Source: an uncultured Pelagibacteraceae bacterium (GTDB taxonomy: Bacteria > Pseudomonadota > Alphaproteobacteria > Pelagibacterales > Pelagibacteraceae). Taken from it: a stretch of DNA of 64,000 nucleotides. The position numbers were made by a program, and so were the translations under genes. The stretch is taken from contig CACIOP010000001.1 in assembly GCA_902588315.1 (NCBI GenBank), positions 1 through 64,000 of the forward strand, given 5' to 3'. Below the pieces are notes generated by a model. The model had not been told where the DNA came from. It was given only the letters and a program-made list of their open reading frames with translations, and searched no databases. This document shows, piece after piece, positions 7,389 to 16,640 of this stretch (position 1 is its first letter; each line of letters starts with the position of its first letter).

Positions 7389-8379
7389 TAGACCATTTTC
7401 CTTGAGCAGCTAAAGTACACATTTTAGCCCTATGATCAAAAGTAGTTTGAGCTGCCTCAACATTTTTAATATCATTAGACCAAACTTTTAAAGCACTTTG
7501 TTGAAGAGCTCTTCCATATGAATAGGTCATTATAAAATTGGTATTGTTGTTTTTATTTATTAAATTTAAATTTTCTGTAGCTTCAATTTCAGATTGCCCT
7601 CCAGATAAAAAAGCTATTCCAGGAACTTCATTAGGTACACAATTTTTAAGGCATTCCAACGTTTTGATAGAAACTTCTTCACTAGAAATTTTATTTTCTG
7701 ATAGGTTGCCAGATAAAATCATATTCGGTTTTAAAATAATTCCCGATAAATCAACTTTGTGTAAAATTAGTTCCTCAAAACATTTTTTAATTACTTCTGA
7801 TGTTTTATTAAAACAAACTTCTGCAGAATGGTTTCCATCCATTAATACCTCGGGCTCTACTATTGGAACCATTCCATTTTCTTGAGCTAGTGCAGAGTAT
7901 CTAGCAAGTGCATGAGCATTACTGCTTATTGCCAGTTTGCTAGGATAATTTTCACCAATAGAATAGACGCCTCTCCATTTTGTAAATCTTGCTCCAAGAT
8001 CATAATATTTTTTCAATCTATCTCTAAGACCATCTAATCCTTCTGTAATTTTTTCTTTAGGGGAATTTGCTAAATCTTTAGCACCAGTATCAACTTTAAT
8101 TCCAGGAACAGCACCTGAGCTAGATATTAAATCTGGTATTGATTTTCCCGTGCTTGAAATTTGATTTATAGTTTCATCGTAAAGAATAACACCACCTATA
8201 TAATCCCTCATTCCATCAGATGAAAAAAGAATTTCTCTGAAGGAAAGCCTATTTTCTGGAGTTGATTTGACATTTACTGCTTCAAGTCTTTTTGTCATAG
8301 TTCCATTGCTTTCATCAGCCGCAAGAATACCTTTGCCGTTGGAAATTATTTTAAGTGCAATTTTATTTAATTCAGACAT
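7369..8379 (-). CDS. fba: Class I fructose-bisphosphate aldolase
   Basis: A 336-residue class I (Schiff-base, metal-free) aldolase that splits or forms fructose 1,6-bisphosphate. It shows GILAADESNGTMTKRL at residues 17-31, ARFTKWRGVY with Lys134, VEPEVLMDG near 174, and the Schiff-base lysine in GIILKPNMIL (Lys217). The YSYGRALQQSAL motif near the C-terminus binds phosphate. It follows pgk by one base in the tkt-gap-pgk-fba run, so it works with the triose part of glycolysis or gluconeogenesis. No phosphofructokinase or bisphosphatase is next to it. Confidence 0.96.
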   Translation of the reverse strand: MSELNKIALKIISNGKGILAADESNGTMTKRLEAVNVKSTPENRLSFREILFSSDGMRDYIGGVILYDETINQISSTGKSIPDLISSSGAVPGIKVDTGAKDLANSPKEKITEGLDGLRDRLKKYYDLGARFTKWRGVYSIGENYPSKLAISSNAHALARYSALAQENGMVPIVEPEVLMDGNHSAEVCFNKTSEVIKKCFEELILHKVDLSGIILKPNMILSGNLSENKISSEEVSIKTLECLKNCVPNEVPGIAFLSGGQSEIEATENLNLINKNNNTNFIMTYSYGRALQQSALKVWSNDIKNVEAAQTTFDHRAKMCTLAAQGKWSSELENK

Positions 8380-8380
8380 T

Positions 8381-9559
8381 TTAATTTAATGCGGTTATAC
8401 CAGGAAGGTTTTTACCTTCAAGATATTCTAAAAATGCTCCACCTGCGGTTGAAACAAAATTAAATTCATTAACGGCGTTTAAATTATTTAATAAAGAAAC
8501 TGTGTCGCCACCACCAGCAACTGAAAAAATTTTGTTTGCTTTATTATTTTCAATTATTTTTTTTGCTATTTGAGTACTTCCATAAGCGAAATTTGGATTT
8601 TCAAAATATCCAGCGGGTCCATTCCAAAGTATAGTTTTACTGTTATCAATAATTTTTGTTATTTTATCAATAGTTTTTGGACCAATATCTAATATCATTT
8701 CATCAGATAATACTTCGTTCAACTCTTTATTTTGAGGAGATCCATTTAAGTCTCTAGATACAATCACATCTTCTGGATAGATTATTTTACATTTTTCTTT
8801 TTTTGAAATAGAGATGATTTCTTCAAGTATTTTATCACAATTTTTTTCTTTAATAGATTTTCCTACATTATTTCCAAAATATTCTATAAAATTATTAGCC
8901 ATACCCCCAACAATTATAATATTGTCAATTTTAGGAATTAAATTTTTAATAACATTTATCTTAGTTGAAATTTTTGATCCTCCAATAATACAAGTAATTG
9001 GTCTAGTTATTTCAGAAGTTATTTTATTAAGCGCATTTACTTCCAAGTCTAATTGCAACCCAGAAAACGAGGGTAAGAATTTTGGAATTTCATAAATTGA
9101 GGCATGAGCTCTATGCGAACAAGAGAAAGCATCATTGACATATATATCTCCAAGATTTGATATCAGTTCAGCAAACTTATTGTCATTTTGTTCTTCTTCT
9201 GAATAAAATCTAATATTTTCTAAAACAAAAACATCTTCATTATAGTCATTTAAGAAATTTTTACTTTTTATTTCTTTAATATTTTCTTTAATAAATTTTA
9301 CTTTTTTTTTTAATTTATTTTGTAATTCTTCACAAATTGGTTTTAGGGAGAGCTCTTTAACAATTTTACCTTTTGGTCTTCCAACATGAGATAAAATTAT
9401 AATCTTAGCTTTTTGTTTAATCAAAAAATTTAATGTAGGAAGAATTTTATCAATCCTTGTTGTGTCTGTTATCTTGTCTCTTTCCAAAGGGACATTCAAA
9501 TCTAGTCTTAATAATATTTTTTTATTGTTTAGATTTTTTTCGTTTATAATGCTTCTCAT
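8381..9559 (-). CDS. pgk: Phosphoglycerate kinase
   Basis: The full-length (392 residues) kinase that converts 1,3-bisphosphoglycerate and ADP to 3-phosphoglycerate and ATP, and back. It shows the N-terminal LLRLDLNVPLERD, NDAFSCSHRAHAS, the basic-patch GGSKISTKI near 194, and the C-terminal nucleotide site GGGDTVSLL. Its start codon shares one base with the end of gap, and fba starts one base after it, so translation of the three is probably coupled. Confidence 0.97.
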   Translation of the reverse strand: MRSIINEKNLNNKKILLRLDLNVPLERDKITDTTRIDKILPTLNFLIKQKAKIIILSHVGRPKGKIVKELSLKPICEELQNKLKKKVKFIKENIKEIKSKNFLNDYNEDVFVLENIRFYSEEEQNDNKFAELISNLGDIYVNDAFSCSHRAHASIYEIPKFLPSFSGLQLDLEVNALNKITSEITRPITCIIGGSKISTKINVIKNLIPKIDNIIIVGGMANNFIEYFGNNVGKSIKEKNCDKILEEIISISKKEKCKIIYPEDVIVSRDLNGSPQNKELNEVLSDEMILDIGPKTIDKITKIIDNSKTILWNGPAGYFENPNFAYGSTQIAKKIIENNKANKIFSVAGGGDTVSLLNNLNAVNEFNFVSTAGGAFLEYLEGKNLPGITALN

Positions 9560-10566
9560 TAAGAGATTTTATGCAAAGTTTCTGCGATATCACACATTCT
9601 ATTAGAAAAGCCCCACTCATTATCATACCAGGCTGATATTTTACCCATATTACTTCCAACTACATTTGTTAAAGAAGCATCTACTATTGCGGAAGCAGGA
9701 TGATGATTAAAATCTATAGATACTAATTTTTCATGAGTAACTTCTAAGATGTTTTTTAATTTATTTTTTGATGCTTGTTCAAAGGCATCATTAATTTTTT
9801 TTATATTGATATCTTTTTTTGTACAAAAAACTAATTCAACAAGAGAAACATTAGGAGTGGGCACCCTCATCGCAACACCTTCTAGTTTCCCTTTTAGGTT
9901 TGGTATTATTTCTCCTATTGCTTTCGAAGCTCCTGTTGAGGTAGGAACTATTGATTGACTCGCTGATCTTGCTCTTCTTGGATCTTTGTGTGAATTATCT
10001 AAAATTCTCTGATCGCTAGTAAACGCATGAATTGTAGTCATAAAACCTTTTTCAATTTCAAATTTTTCATCAAGAACGCTGGTTACTGGTGCTAGACAAT
10101 TGGTGGTACACGACGCTGCAGATATTATTTTATCCTCTTTTGTAATTATGTTTTCATTAACGCCAAATACTATTGTTTTATCAGCATTTTTACATGGAGC
10201 AGAAACGATCACTTTTTTTGCACCATTTTCTATATGAGCAAGAAGTTTTTCTTTTGAATTAAATTTTCCAGTACATTCGAAAACATAATCAACATCATGT
10301 TTTTTCCAATTTATGTCTTCAATTTTTGTTTCTTGAGAAAATGTAATTTTATTTTTATTAATTATCAAATGATTTGGATCATAATCTAAATCAGCATTTA
10401 ATTTTCCATGTATAGAATCATATTTGATTAATTTAGATGTAGTTTCTGAATTTGACCTGTTGTTTATATGATTAATTTTTAAATTTTTATTTTTACTTTC
10501 GATAATTGATCTAACAACCATACGACCAATCCGTCCCATTCCATTAATTCCTATTTTAATTGTCAT
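9559..10566 (-). CDS. gap: Glyceraldehyde-3-phosphate dehydrogenase
   Basis: Type I phosphorylating GAPDH, 335 residues. NAD-binding INGMGRIGRMVVRS is at residues 7-20, the catalytic cysteine is Cys153 in SAASCTTNC, and the C-terminal WYDNEWGFSNRM is intact. It lies one base after tkt and overlaps pgk by one base. As the single GAPDH gene of the run it probably works in both directions, which fits the gluconeogenic gene PPDK elsewhere in the window. Confidence 0.97.
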   Translation of the reverse strand: MTIKIGINGMGRIGRMVVRSIIESKNKNLKINHINNRSNSETTSKLIKYDSIHGKLNADLDYDPNHLIINKNKITFSQETKIEDINWKKHDVDYVFECTGKFNSKEKLLAHIENGAKKVIVSAPCKNADKTIVFGVNENIITKEDKIISAASCTTNCLAPVTSVLDEKFEIEKGFMTTIHAFTSDQRILDNSHKDPRRARSASQSIVPTSTGASKAIGEIIPNLKGKLEGVAMRVPTPNVSLVELVFCTKKDINIKKINDAFEQASKNKLKNILEVTHEKLVSIDFNHHPASAIVDASLTNVVGSNMGKISAWYDNEWGFSNRMCDIAETLHKIS

Positions 10567-10567
10567 T

Positions 10568-12526
10568 TTATTTATTTAATAATTTTTTAGTGACATTTTT
10601 AATGTTTGTACTCTCTAGTCCAAAATATTTATAAATATCTTTATAGGGTGCACTTTTTCCGAATTCATCAATTCCAAAAGCAATACCGTTATCACCTACA
10701 TATTTTTTCCAACAATCGCTTGATCCAGCTTCAATGGATATTTTAAATTTTGTTTCTTCTAAAATTTTATTTTTATAAGATTTTGATTGTAATTCAAAAA
10801 GTTCCATACAAGGCATTGATATCACTTTGGAATATATTTTATCTTTGGCTAATTTATGGCTAACCTCTAACGCTAGATTAACTTCAGATCCACTCGCTAA
10901 TATTGTTAGATTAATTTTTTTATTTGTTCTTAAAACCTCATAAGCACCTAATGAGCATAAGTTTTTATTTGGGTATGTTTTTCTTACTGGATTTAAATTT
11001 TGTCTTGTTAAAGATAGCACGCTAGGTGTTTTTGAGCTTTTTAATGCATGTTCCCAACACTCGATAGTTTCAATTCTATCTGCAGGTCTGAATACATTTA
11101 AGTTAGGTATAGCACGTAAGCCCGAAAGCTGTTCTATAGGTTGATGGGTAGGGCCATCTTCTCCGAGCCCAATAGAGTCATGTGTCATTACATAAATGAC
11201 TCTTTTTTTCATTAAGGCAGATAATCTGATCGAAGGTTTGCAATAATCAGAAAATATTAAAAAAGTACCTCCATAAGGAATTAGATGACTGTGAAGTGCG
11301 ATACCATTCATAACCCCACTCATTGCGTGTTCTCTCACCCCGTAGTGAATGTAGTCACCAGTAAAATCTCCAGGTTTAATTATTTTATGGTTTTTAGTTT
11401 TTGTATTATTTGATCCAGCTAAATCAGCAGAGCCACCAATTAAATTATTTTTTTGTTTTGTTAATGCGTTCAATGTCATTTCTGAACATTTTCTAGTAGC
11501 TAAACTTTTTGGTTCCTTTATTGCATTCTCTTTTTCTTTCTTAAGCACCGTAGTAAAGTTATTTTTTAAAGTTTGATTAAATTTTATTTTTTTTCTTTTT
11601 AATGCTTTGTTCCATTTTTTTTCTAAAATTTCACCTCTTTGGCCAATTTTTCTCCATTCATTTAAAATTTTATTTGGGATATCAAAGGGTTTGGTTTTCC
11701 AATTTAAGGCTTTTCTCACAAGCTTGATTTCATCTGTTCCCAATGGACTTCCATGGGACGATGCTTTTCCTGATTTATTCGGTGAACCATATCCAATCTT
11801 TGTTTTACAAGAAATCACAGTAGGTTTTCTAGCTTTCTGAACTTTTTTTAGTGCTTTAAAAATTTCTTTTTCATTATGACCGTTGATAGAAATATAATCC
11901 CAACCATATCCTTCAAATCTTTTTTTAAAATTATCTGAAACTGCAAGATTTGTTGGACCATCGATTGAAATTGAATTGTTATCAAATAGCATAACTAAAT
12001 TTTTAAGTTTTAAATGTCCCGCTAAACTCATCGCTTCATGACTTATTCCTTCCATTAAGCATCCATCTCCAGCTAAAACATAAGTTTTGTGATTAATTAA
12101 ATCTTTACCTAATTTATTTTTTAAAATTTCTTCAGCTATTGCAAAACCAACTGCATTAGATATACCTTGTCCAAGAGGACCTGTTGTAGTTTCAATACCT
12201 GTTTTCGGATGATATTCAGGATGTCCAGCACAAATAGAATTAAGCTGCCTAAATTTTTTAATATTATTAATTGATATGCTTTTATATCCAGTTAGGTAAA
12301 GCAAAGAATATAAAAGCATAGAACCATGACCAGCAGACAAAACAAATCTATCTCTATTCAACCAATCTGGATTCTTTGGATTAAATCTTAAAAAATTTTT
12401 GAATAACACTGTTGCAACATCTGCCATACCCATTGGCATTCCTGGGTGACCTGAATTTGCTTTTTGAACAGCATCAATTGATAAAAATCTGATGCAATTA
12501 GCTAAATCATTATGTAGTTTGCTCAA
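10568..12526 (-). CDS. tkt: Transketolase
   Basis: Full-length transketolase (652 residues), a thiamine-diphosphate enzyme moving two-carbon units between sugar phosphates. It has AGHGSMLLYSLLYLTGY near residue 65, the ThDP-binding GDGCLMEGISHEA near 154 with the closing FDNNSISIDG, and THDSIGLGEDGPTHQPIEQL near 450. It is the first gene of the minus-strand carbon and translation run. The 53 bases to the divergent coiled-coil gene must hold the promoters for both directions; I see no convincing hexamers for the minus strand. Confidence 0.97.
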   Translation of the reverse strand: MSKLHNDLANCIRFLSIDAVQKANSGHPGMPMGMADVATVLFKNFLRFNPKNPDWLNRDRFVLSAGHGSMLLYSLLYLTGYKSISINNIKKFRQLNSICAGHPEYHPKTGIETTTGPLGQGISNAVGFAIAEEILKNKLGKDLINHKTYVLAGDGCLMEGISHEAMSLAGHLKLKNLVMLFDNNSISIDGPTNLAVSDNFKKRFEGYGWDYISINGHNEKEIFKALKKVQKARKPTVISCKTKIGYGSPNKSGKASSHGSPLGTDEIKLVRKALNWKTKPFDIPNKILNEWRKIGQRGEILEKKWNKALKRKKIKFNQTLKNNFTTVLKKEKENAIKEPKSLATRKCSEMTLNALTKQKNNLIGGSADLAGSNNTKTKNHKIIKPGDFTGDYIHYGVREHAMSGVMNGIALHSHLIPYGGTFLIFSDYCKPSIRLSALMKKRVIYVMTHDSIGLGEDGPTHQPIEQLSGLRAIPNLNVFRPADRIETIECWEHALKSSKTPSVLSLTRQNLNPVRKTYPNKNLCSLGAYEVLRTNKKINLTILASGSEVNLALEVSHKLAKDKIYSKVISMPCMELFELQSKSYKNKILEETKFKISIEAGSSDCWKKYVGDNGIAFGIDEFGKSAPYKDIYKYFGLESTNIKNVTKKLLNK

Positions 12527-12579
12527 AATTATCCTGACTAGACTAAGAAGAATCTATTTAATAATATAAACATATATAT

Positions 12580-12903
12580 ATGAATTCTATAAACGAAAAA
12601 GAAAAAAAATTAAATATTGCATTAGAGGAATTAAAAAATTTAGATCTAACAAATCCTGAATTAGAAAAAAATATTGAAAATTTAAGCACAAAACAAAATC
12701 AATTAGAAATTGAAAAAACACAGATTGAAGAGAAATACAAAGCGTTACTCGAAGAACATGAAAATCTATCAAAAAAACTTGAGGATTTAAAAAATAAAGA
12801 AAAGTTGGAAGAAAGAAAACAAATTGAATTTTCTGAAAAAATTGACGAACTTAATCAAGAAACTGATACACTATTAGATGAAATAGATAAATGGCAAATG
12901 TAA
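12580..12903 (+). CDS. Coiled-coil protein upstream of zapA (DUF4164-like)
   Basis: A 107-residue, strongly charged protein that is almost one continuous coiled coil of glutamate, lysine and leucine heptads, ending in LNQETDTLLDEIDKWQM. A small coiled-coil gene (DUF4164) occupies this position between tkt and zapA in many alphaproteobacteria. Its last 13 bases overlap zapA, so the two are translated together and probably act together at the FtsZ ring. The family assignment rests on position and fold type, since coiled coils carry little specific sequence. Confidence 0.65.
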   Translation: MNSINEKEKKLNIALEELKNLDLTNPELEKNIENLSTKQNQLEIEKTQIEEKYKALLEEHENLSKKLEDLKNKEKLEERKQIEFSEKIDELNQETDTLLDEIDKWQM

Positions 12904-13337
12904 GTATAAAATTTAACAATAAAGAGTTTTTGCTTGCTTGTGAAGATGGACAAGAGGAGCACTTAGAAGAATTGTTAATTCAGATTAACAAAAAATTTAA
13001 TAATTTAAAAAATGATTTGGGAAATCTAGGTGAAAATAAATTATTATTAATTACAGCTGTAAAAATAATGGATGAATATTACGAAACTAAAAAAAAAGTA
13101 GATCAAAAAAAAGAAGAGTTAAATGATCTATCAAAAAAATTTAAAGAACTAAAATCTCTAATTTACGATTACAGGGACACAAAAGAGTCTGAAATTGAAA
13201 AATTAAATCTTGATCATGAAAATTTGAAACAAGAAATTGACGATAATCAAAAAAAATATGAAAATTTAATTGATAAAGCTGCTGAACAAATATCAAATTT
13301 TGTAAAAAAAGCAAAATTAGAAAACATTTCAAAGTAG
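12891..13337 (+). CDS. zapA: Cell division protein ZapA
   Basis: The N-terminal 60 residues (MANVSIKFNNKEFLLACEDGQEEHLEELLIQINKKF, then LGENKLLLITAVKIMDEYYE) match ZapA, which bundles FtsZ filaments. The rest, to residue 148, is a long coiled coil, longer than in the typical ZapA of about 110 residues. It overlaps the preceding coiled-coil gene by 13 bases and is followed by fthC after 4 bases. In many bacteria 6S RNA lies between zapA and fthC; here there is no room for it. Confidence 0.9.
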   Translation: MANVSIKFNNKEFLLACEDGQEEHLEELLIQINKKFNNLKNDLGNLGENKLLLITAVKIMDEYYETKKKVDQKKEELNDLSKKFKELKSLIYDYRDTKESEIEKLNLDHENLKQEIDDNQKKYENLIDKAAEQISNFVKKAKLENISK

Positions 13338-13341
13338 GTCT

Positions 13342-13887
13342 GTGAATAAATTTAAGCTAAGAAGTAAAATTTTTAATCTTAGAAAAAAAAATTCGAATAA
13401 AAAACTTATTCTCAATACTTACAGAATTTATCGATTTTTAAAAAAAAATAAAATTAATTTCAAAAATGTAGGAGGGTATTATCCTTGTAATCATGAGATT
13501 GATGACTTGGATATGCTTTATTTTTTAAGAAACAAAAAGTCAAATATTTCTTTGCCAATAATTAGAGAAAATAACCAAATGGATTTTTTTGAATGGATAA
13601 ATAAAGATCCTTTAAAAATTAATAAGTATGGAATTGCTGAGCCAACTTTAGGAAAGAAAATTTACCCAGATATAATATTTGTTCCTTTAGTAGCTTATGA
13701 TGAAGATTTGAATAGATTAGGCTATGGTGGAGGATTTTATGATCGTTATATAGAAAAAGTATCAAAAATTAAAAAAATATTTAAAATTGGATTAGGATTT
13801 TCATACCAGGAGATAAAAAAAATACCTGTCAACAAGTATGATAAGAAACTTGATTTAATAATAACTGAGAAAAAAATTATACAATGA
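13342..13887 (+). CDS. fthC: 5-formyltetrahydrofolate cyclo-ligase
   Basis: A 181-residue enzyme that converts 5-formyl-THF with ATP to 5,10-methenyl-THF. It shows VGGYYPCNHEID, the FVPLVAYDEDLNRLGYGGGFYDRYI signature at about residues 111-135, and the C-terminal LDLIITEK. The start is GTG at 13342, 4 bases after zapA; the following residues NKFKLRSKIFNLRK fit the family's N-terminal helix. It overlaps the next gene by 4 bases. Confidence 0.93.
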   Translation: MNKFKLRSKIFNLRKKNSNKKLILNTYRIYRFLKKNKINFKNVGGYYPCNHEIDDLDMLYFLRNKKSNISLPIIRENNQMDFFEWINKDPLKINKYGIAEPTLGKKIYPDIIFVPLVAYDEDLNRLGYGGGFYDRYIEKVSKIKKIFKIGLGFSYQEIKKIPVNKYDKKLDLIITEKKIIQ

Positions 13888-14687
13888 GAATTTTATTTTT
13901 AGGAGATGTTGTTGGAATTTCAGGATGTTCTAAATTAACAAGTAATTTATTAAATGAAATTGATAAAAACAAAGTCGATTTTGTAATAGTAAACGGTGAA
14001 AATGCATCAATTCAAGGTGTGGGGTTAACTAAAGAAATATGTAAGGATTTTTTTAATTGTGGAGTCGATGTTATCACAACCGGAAATCATGTTTGGGATC
14101 AAAAAGAAATTATGGAATTTATTGATAAAGAAGAAAGATTATTAAGACCTAAAAATTTATTCGAACCTGTACCAGGAAAAGGTTTTCAGATTTATAAAAC
14201 AAAGAATGATATAAAAATTGGAGTTCTTAATTTGATGGGCAACATTTTTATGAAAAAGTGTGAGGATGTTTTTGAAGCTTCTCAAAAATTTTTAAAAGAA
14301 AATGAAATGAAAAAGGATTTTGATTTACTTGTAGTTGATTTCCATGGTGAAATTACTAGCGAAAAAAATGCTATAGGACATCTATTTGATGGAAAAGCAA
14401 CTCTCGTGGTTGGAACCCATACACATATTCCAACAAATGATGCCAGAATACTTAATAATGGTACTGGATATCAAACTGATGCAGGTATGTGTGGGGATTA
14501 TGATTCAGTGATTGGAATGAATAAAGAAAATTCCTTAAATAGATTTTTAAAAAAGAATTCAGTGAAACACTTTCCCGCTACTGGAGATGCTACTTTGTGT
14601 GGTGTTATAGTAGATTGTGATATAAAAACAGGTTTAGCAATAGACATCAAAAGTTATGTATACGGAGATCAACTAAAAAATATTTAA
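13884..14687 (+). CDS. YmdB-like metallophosphoesterase (TIGR00282 family)
   Basis: A 267-residue metallophosphoesterase. Metal-binding motifs are visible: MRILFLGDVVG at the N-terminus, VNGENASIQGVG near 36, TTGNHVWDQ near 65, VVDFHGE near 151, and VGTHTHIPTND near 177. Relatives such as YmdB are dinucleotide phosphodiesterases acting on cyclic nucleotides. In alphaproteobacteria it commonly follows fthC, as here, with a 4-base overlap. The substrate in this organism is unknown. Confidence 0.88.
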   Translation: MRILFLGDVVGISGCSKLTSNLLNEIDKNKVDFVIVNGENASIQGVGLTKEICKDFFNCGVDVITTGNHVWDQKEIMEFIDKEERLLRPKNLFEPVPGKGFQIYKTKNDIKIGVLNLMGNIFMKKCEDVFEASQKFLKENEMKKDFDLLVVDFHGEITSEKNAIGHLFDGKATLVVGTHTHIPTNDARILNNGTGYQTDAGMCGDYDSVIGMNKENSLNRFLKKNSVKHFPATGDATLCGVIVDCDIKTGLAIDIKSYVYGDQLKNI

Positions 14688-14692
14688 AGATC

Positions 14693-15418
14693 ATGGCAGG
14701 ACATTCACATTGGGCAGGAATAAAACATAAAAAAGGTAAGGCTGATAAGCAAAGATCAAAGATATTTTCAAAACTATCTAAAGAGATTACTGTTGCGGCA
14801 AAACTTGGTGACAAAGATCCAGCAATCAACCCTAGACTAAGATCTGCAGTACAGGCTGCTAGATCTGCAAATATGCCTAAAGATAATATTGAAAGAGCAA
14901 TAGATAAATCTTCTGCAGCTACAGGAGCAAATTTTGAAAATTTAAGATACGAGGGCTTTGGACCAGAAAAGATCGCTGTTATAGTTGAAACTTTAACAGA
15001 CAACAAAAATAGGACTGCATCAAATATTAGAACTATTTTTCAAAAAAGTGGTGGGAGCTTAGGAACCCAAGGCTCAGCATCTCATAATTTTCAACAATTG
15101 GGTATAATCAAAATTGATAAAAAAGAGATATCTGATGAAAAAATTTTAGATTTAGCGATTGAGTCAGGAGCTGATGAATGTTTTTCTTATGAAGATTATC
15201 ACGAGGTCCAGTGTCAAATGAGCGAAATATATAATGTAAAAAAAAATCTTGAGAAAATTATTGAGAATTTTATTTCTACAGAAATTGAATGGGTCCCATT
15301 AAATAATGTTGAGGTAAATAAAGAAAATAAAGATAATGTTTTAGATTTTTTAGAAACTCTTGAGGAAGATGATGATGTTCAGAACGTTTATTCAAACGTT
15401 AATTTAGGTAGTATTTAA
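14693..15418 (+). CDS. yebC: YebC/PmpR family DNA-binding regulator
   Basis: A 241-residue YebC/TACO1-family protein, recognised by the N-terminus MAGHSHWAGIKHKKGKADKQRSK and by MPKDNIERAID near 61. The family includes transcriptional regulators and factors that help ribosomes on difficult sequences. It precedes the ruvC-like gene with the stop and start sharing one base, which is the common yebC-ruvC linkage. Confidence 0.95.
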   Translation: MAGHSHWAGIKHKKGKADKQRSKIFSKLSKEITVAAKLGDKDPAINPRLRSAVQAARSANMPKDNIERAIDKSSAATGANFENLRYEGFGPEKIAVIVETLTDNKNRTASNIRTIFQKSGGSLGTQGSASHNFQQLGIIKIDKKEISDEKILDLAIESGADECFSYEDYHEVQCQMSEIYNVKKNLEKIIENFISTEIEWVPLNNVEVNKENKDNVLDFLETLEEDDDVQNVYSNVNLGSI

Positions 15419-15912
15419 TGATTATTATTGGAATTGATCCAGGTATCTCAGGTTCAATCTGTTTTTTTCAGGACGGTATTATTAAAGACGTAATTGAAAT
15501 GCCAACCATGACAGATGGCAAGAAGAATAAAAGACAAGTAAATGGTGCTCAAATATTTAATGAAATTAGCGAAAGGATAAACAAATTTGATAAAAAAAAC
15601 ATAAAAGTTGTAATTGAACAAGTTTCTGCGATGCCTGGACAAGGCGTTACCAGTATGTTTAATTTTGGTCAATCTTTTGGTATTTTAAAAGGAATATGCA
15701 GCGCAATGCATTTACCTGTTTATTATGTTAGGCCTGCTAAGTGGAAAAAATATTTTAACCTTATCAATTCAGAAAAAGATGCGAGCAGAACAAGAGCTAT
15801 TGAAATTTTTCCATATTTTTCATCACAATTGTCAAAAAAAAAAGATAACAACAAGGCAGATGCTATTCTAATAGCTAGCTTTTTCTACGAAACTTATCAA
15901 AAAGAAGAATAA
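15418..15912 (+). CDS. ruvC: RuvC-like Holliday junction nuclease, phage-type
   Basis: A 164-residue RNase H-fold nuclease. Acidic residues for metal binding are Asp7 in IIGIDPGISGS, Glu67 in VVIEQVSAMPGQG, and Asp143 and Asp148 in DNNKADAILIA. The sequence around them (IEMPTM near 26, SMFNFGQSFG near 79, PAKWKKYFNL near 106) resembles the RuvC-like resolvases of phages more than E. coli RuvC. It sits in the normal yebC-ruvC position, but ruvA and ruvB do not follow; tolQ comes 53 bases later. It should cut branched DNA; how branch migration is provided is not visible here. Confidence 0.85.
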   Translation: MIIIGIDPGISGSICFFQDGIIKDVIEMPTMTDGKKNKRQVNGAQIFNEISERINKFDKKNIKVVIEQVSAMPGQGVTSMFNFGQSFGILKGICSAMHLPVYYVRPAKWKKYFNLINSEKDASRTRAIEIFPYFSSQLSKKKDNNKADAILIASFFYETYQKEE

Positions 15913-15965
15913 TCAATTTAAATTAAAAGACAAAATCATGACACATTTACGTGTGATGAGTAAGT

Positions 15966-16640
15966 ATGGAAGCAGATATAGCCGCAAAAGCAGTTGAATT
16001 AGGGACAAATACTGATTTTTCATTATTCAGTTTATTTTTTAGAGCAGACATAATTGTTAAGTCTGTAATGATTATATTAATATTGTGCTCAATATATTCT
16101 TGGGCTGTAATTTTTGAAAAGTTTCGTTTGTTTAAAAAAATAACTAAATCTTCAGAAGAATTTGAAGAAAAATTTTGGAACTCTAAATCTGCCGAAACTT
16201 TTTACAATAGTTTACCTAGTAAACTTGAGGATCCAATGTCACTTGTATTTCAAGACGCAATGGAAGGATTACTTAAAAAAAAATCAAGAACCAATATTAG
16301 TGAGAGAATGAGCGCATCTTTAGAAGCTGGAATTGAAAAACAAATGACAAAAATTGAAAAAGGTTTTACTTTTTTGGCAACAGTAGGCTCAACAGCACCA
16401 TTTATTGGATTGTTTGGAACTGTTTGGGGAATTATGAATTCTTTTCAATCTATAGCTATTTCAAGAAACACAAGTCTTGCGATAGTTGCGCCAGGAATAG
16501 CTGAAGCTTTGTTTGCAACTGCACTTGGGCTATTAGCTGCAATACCAGCAGTAGTGGCATACAATAAATTTAATAATGATGCTAAAAAATATTCAGAAAA
16601 ATTAGAAAATTTTTCAAAAAGATTTTTAACAATTATTTAA
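15966..16640 (+). CDS. tolQ: Tol-Pal system proton channel subunit TolQ
   Basis: A 224-residue inner-membrane protein of the ExbB/TolQ/MotA family. It has an N-terminal helix at about residues 32-50, a long cytoplasmic segment, and two further helices near 130-150 (TVGSTAPFIGLFGTVWGIMNSF) and 170-195 (GIAEALFATALGLLAAIPAVVAYN), which are the family signatures. With TolR it forms the proton-driven motor that energises TolA. It is the first gene of tolQRAB-pal, 53 bases after ruvC, and abuts tolR. Confidence 0.95.
   Translation: MEADIAAKAVELGTNTDFSLFSLFFRADIIVKSVMIILILCSIYSWAVIFEKFRLFKKITKSSEEFEEKFWNSKSAETFYNSLPSKLEDPMSLVFQDAMEGLLKKKSRTNISERMSASLEAGIEKQMTKIEKGFTFLATVGSTAPFIGLFGTVWGIMNSFQSIAISRNTSLAIVAPGIAEALFATALGLLAAIPAVVAYNKFNNDAKKYSEKLENFSKRFLTII

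Noticed and set aside
12587-12772. Minus-strand frame opposite the coiled-coil gene, rich in Phe and Leu
   Set aside because: The composition is the expected complement of lysine/glutamate codons; no independent support.
13335-13344. 6S RNA between zapA and fthC
   Set aside because: Only 4 bases separate the two genes, so the usual location is empty here.
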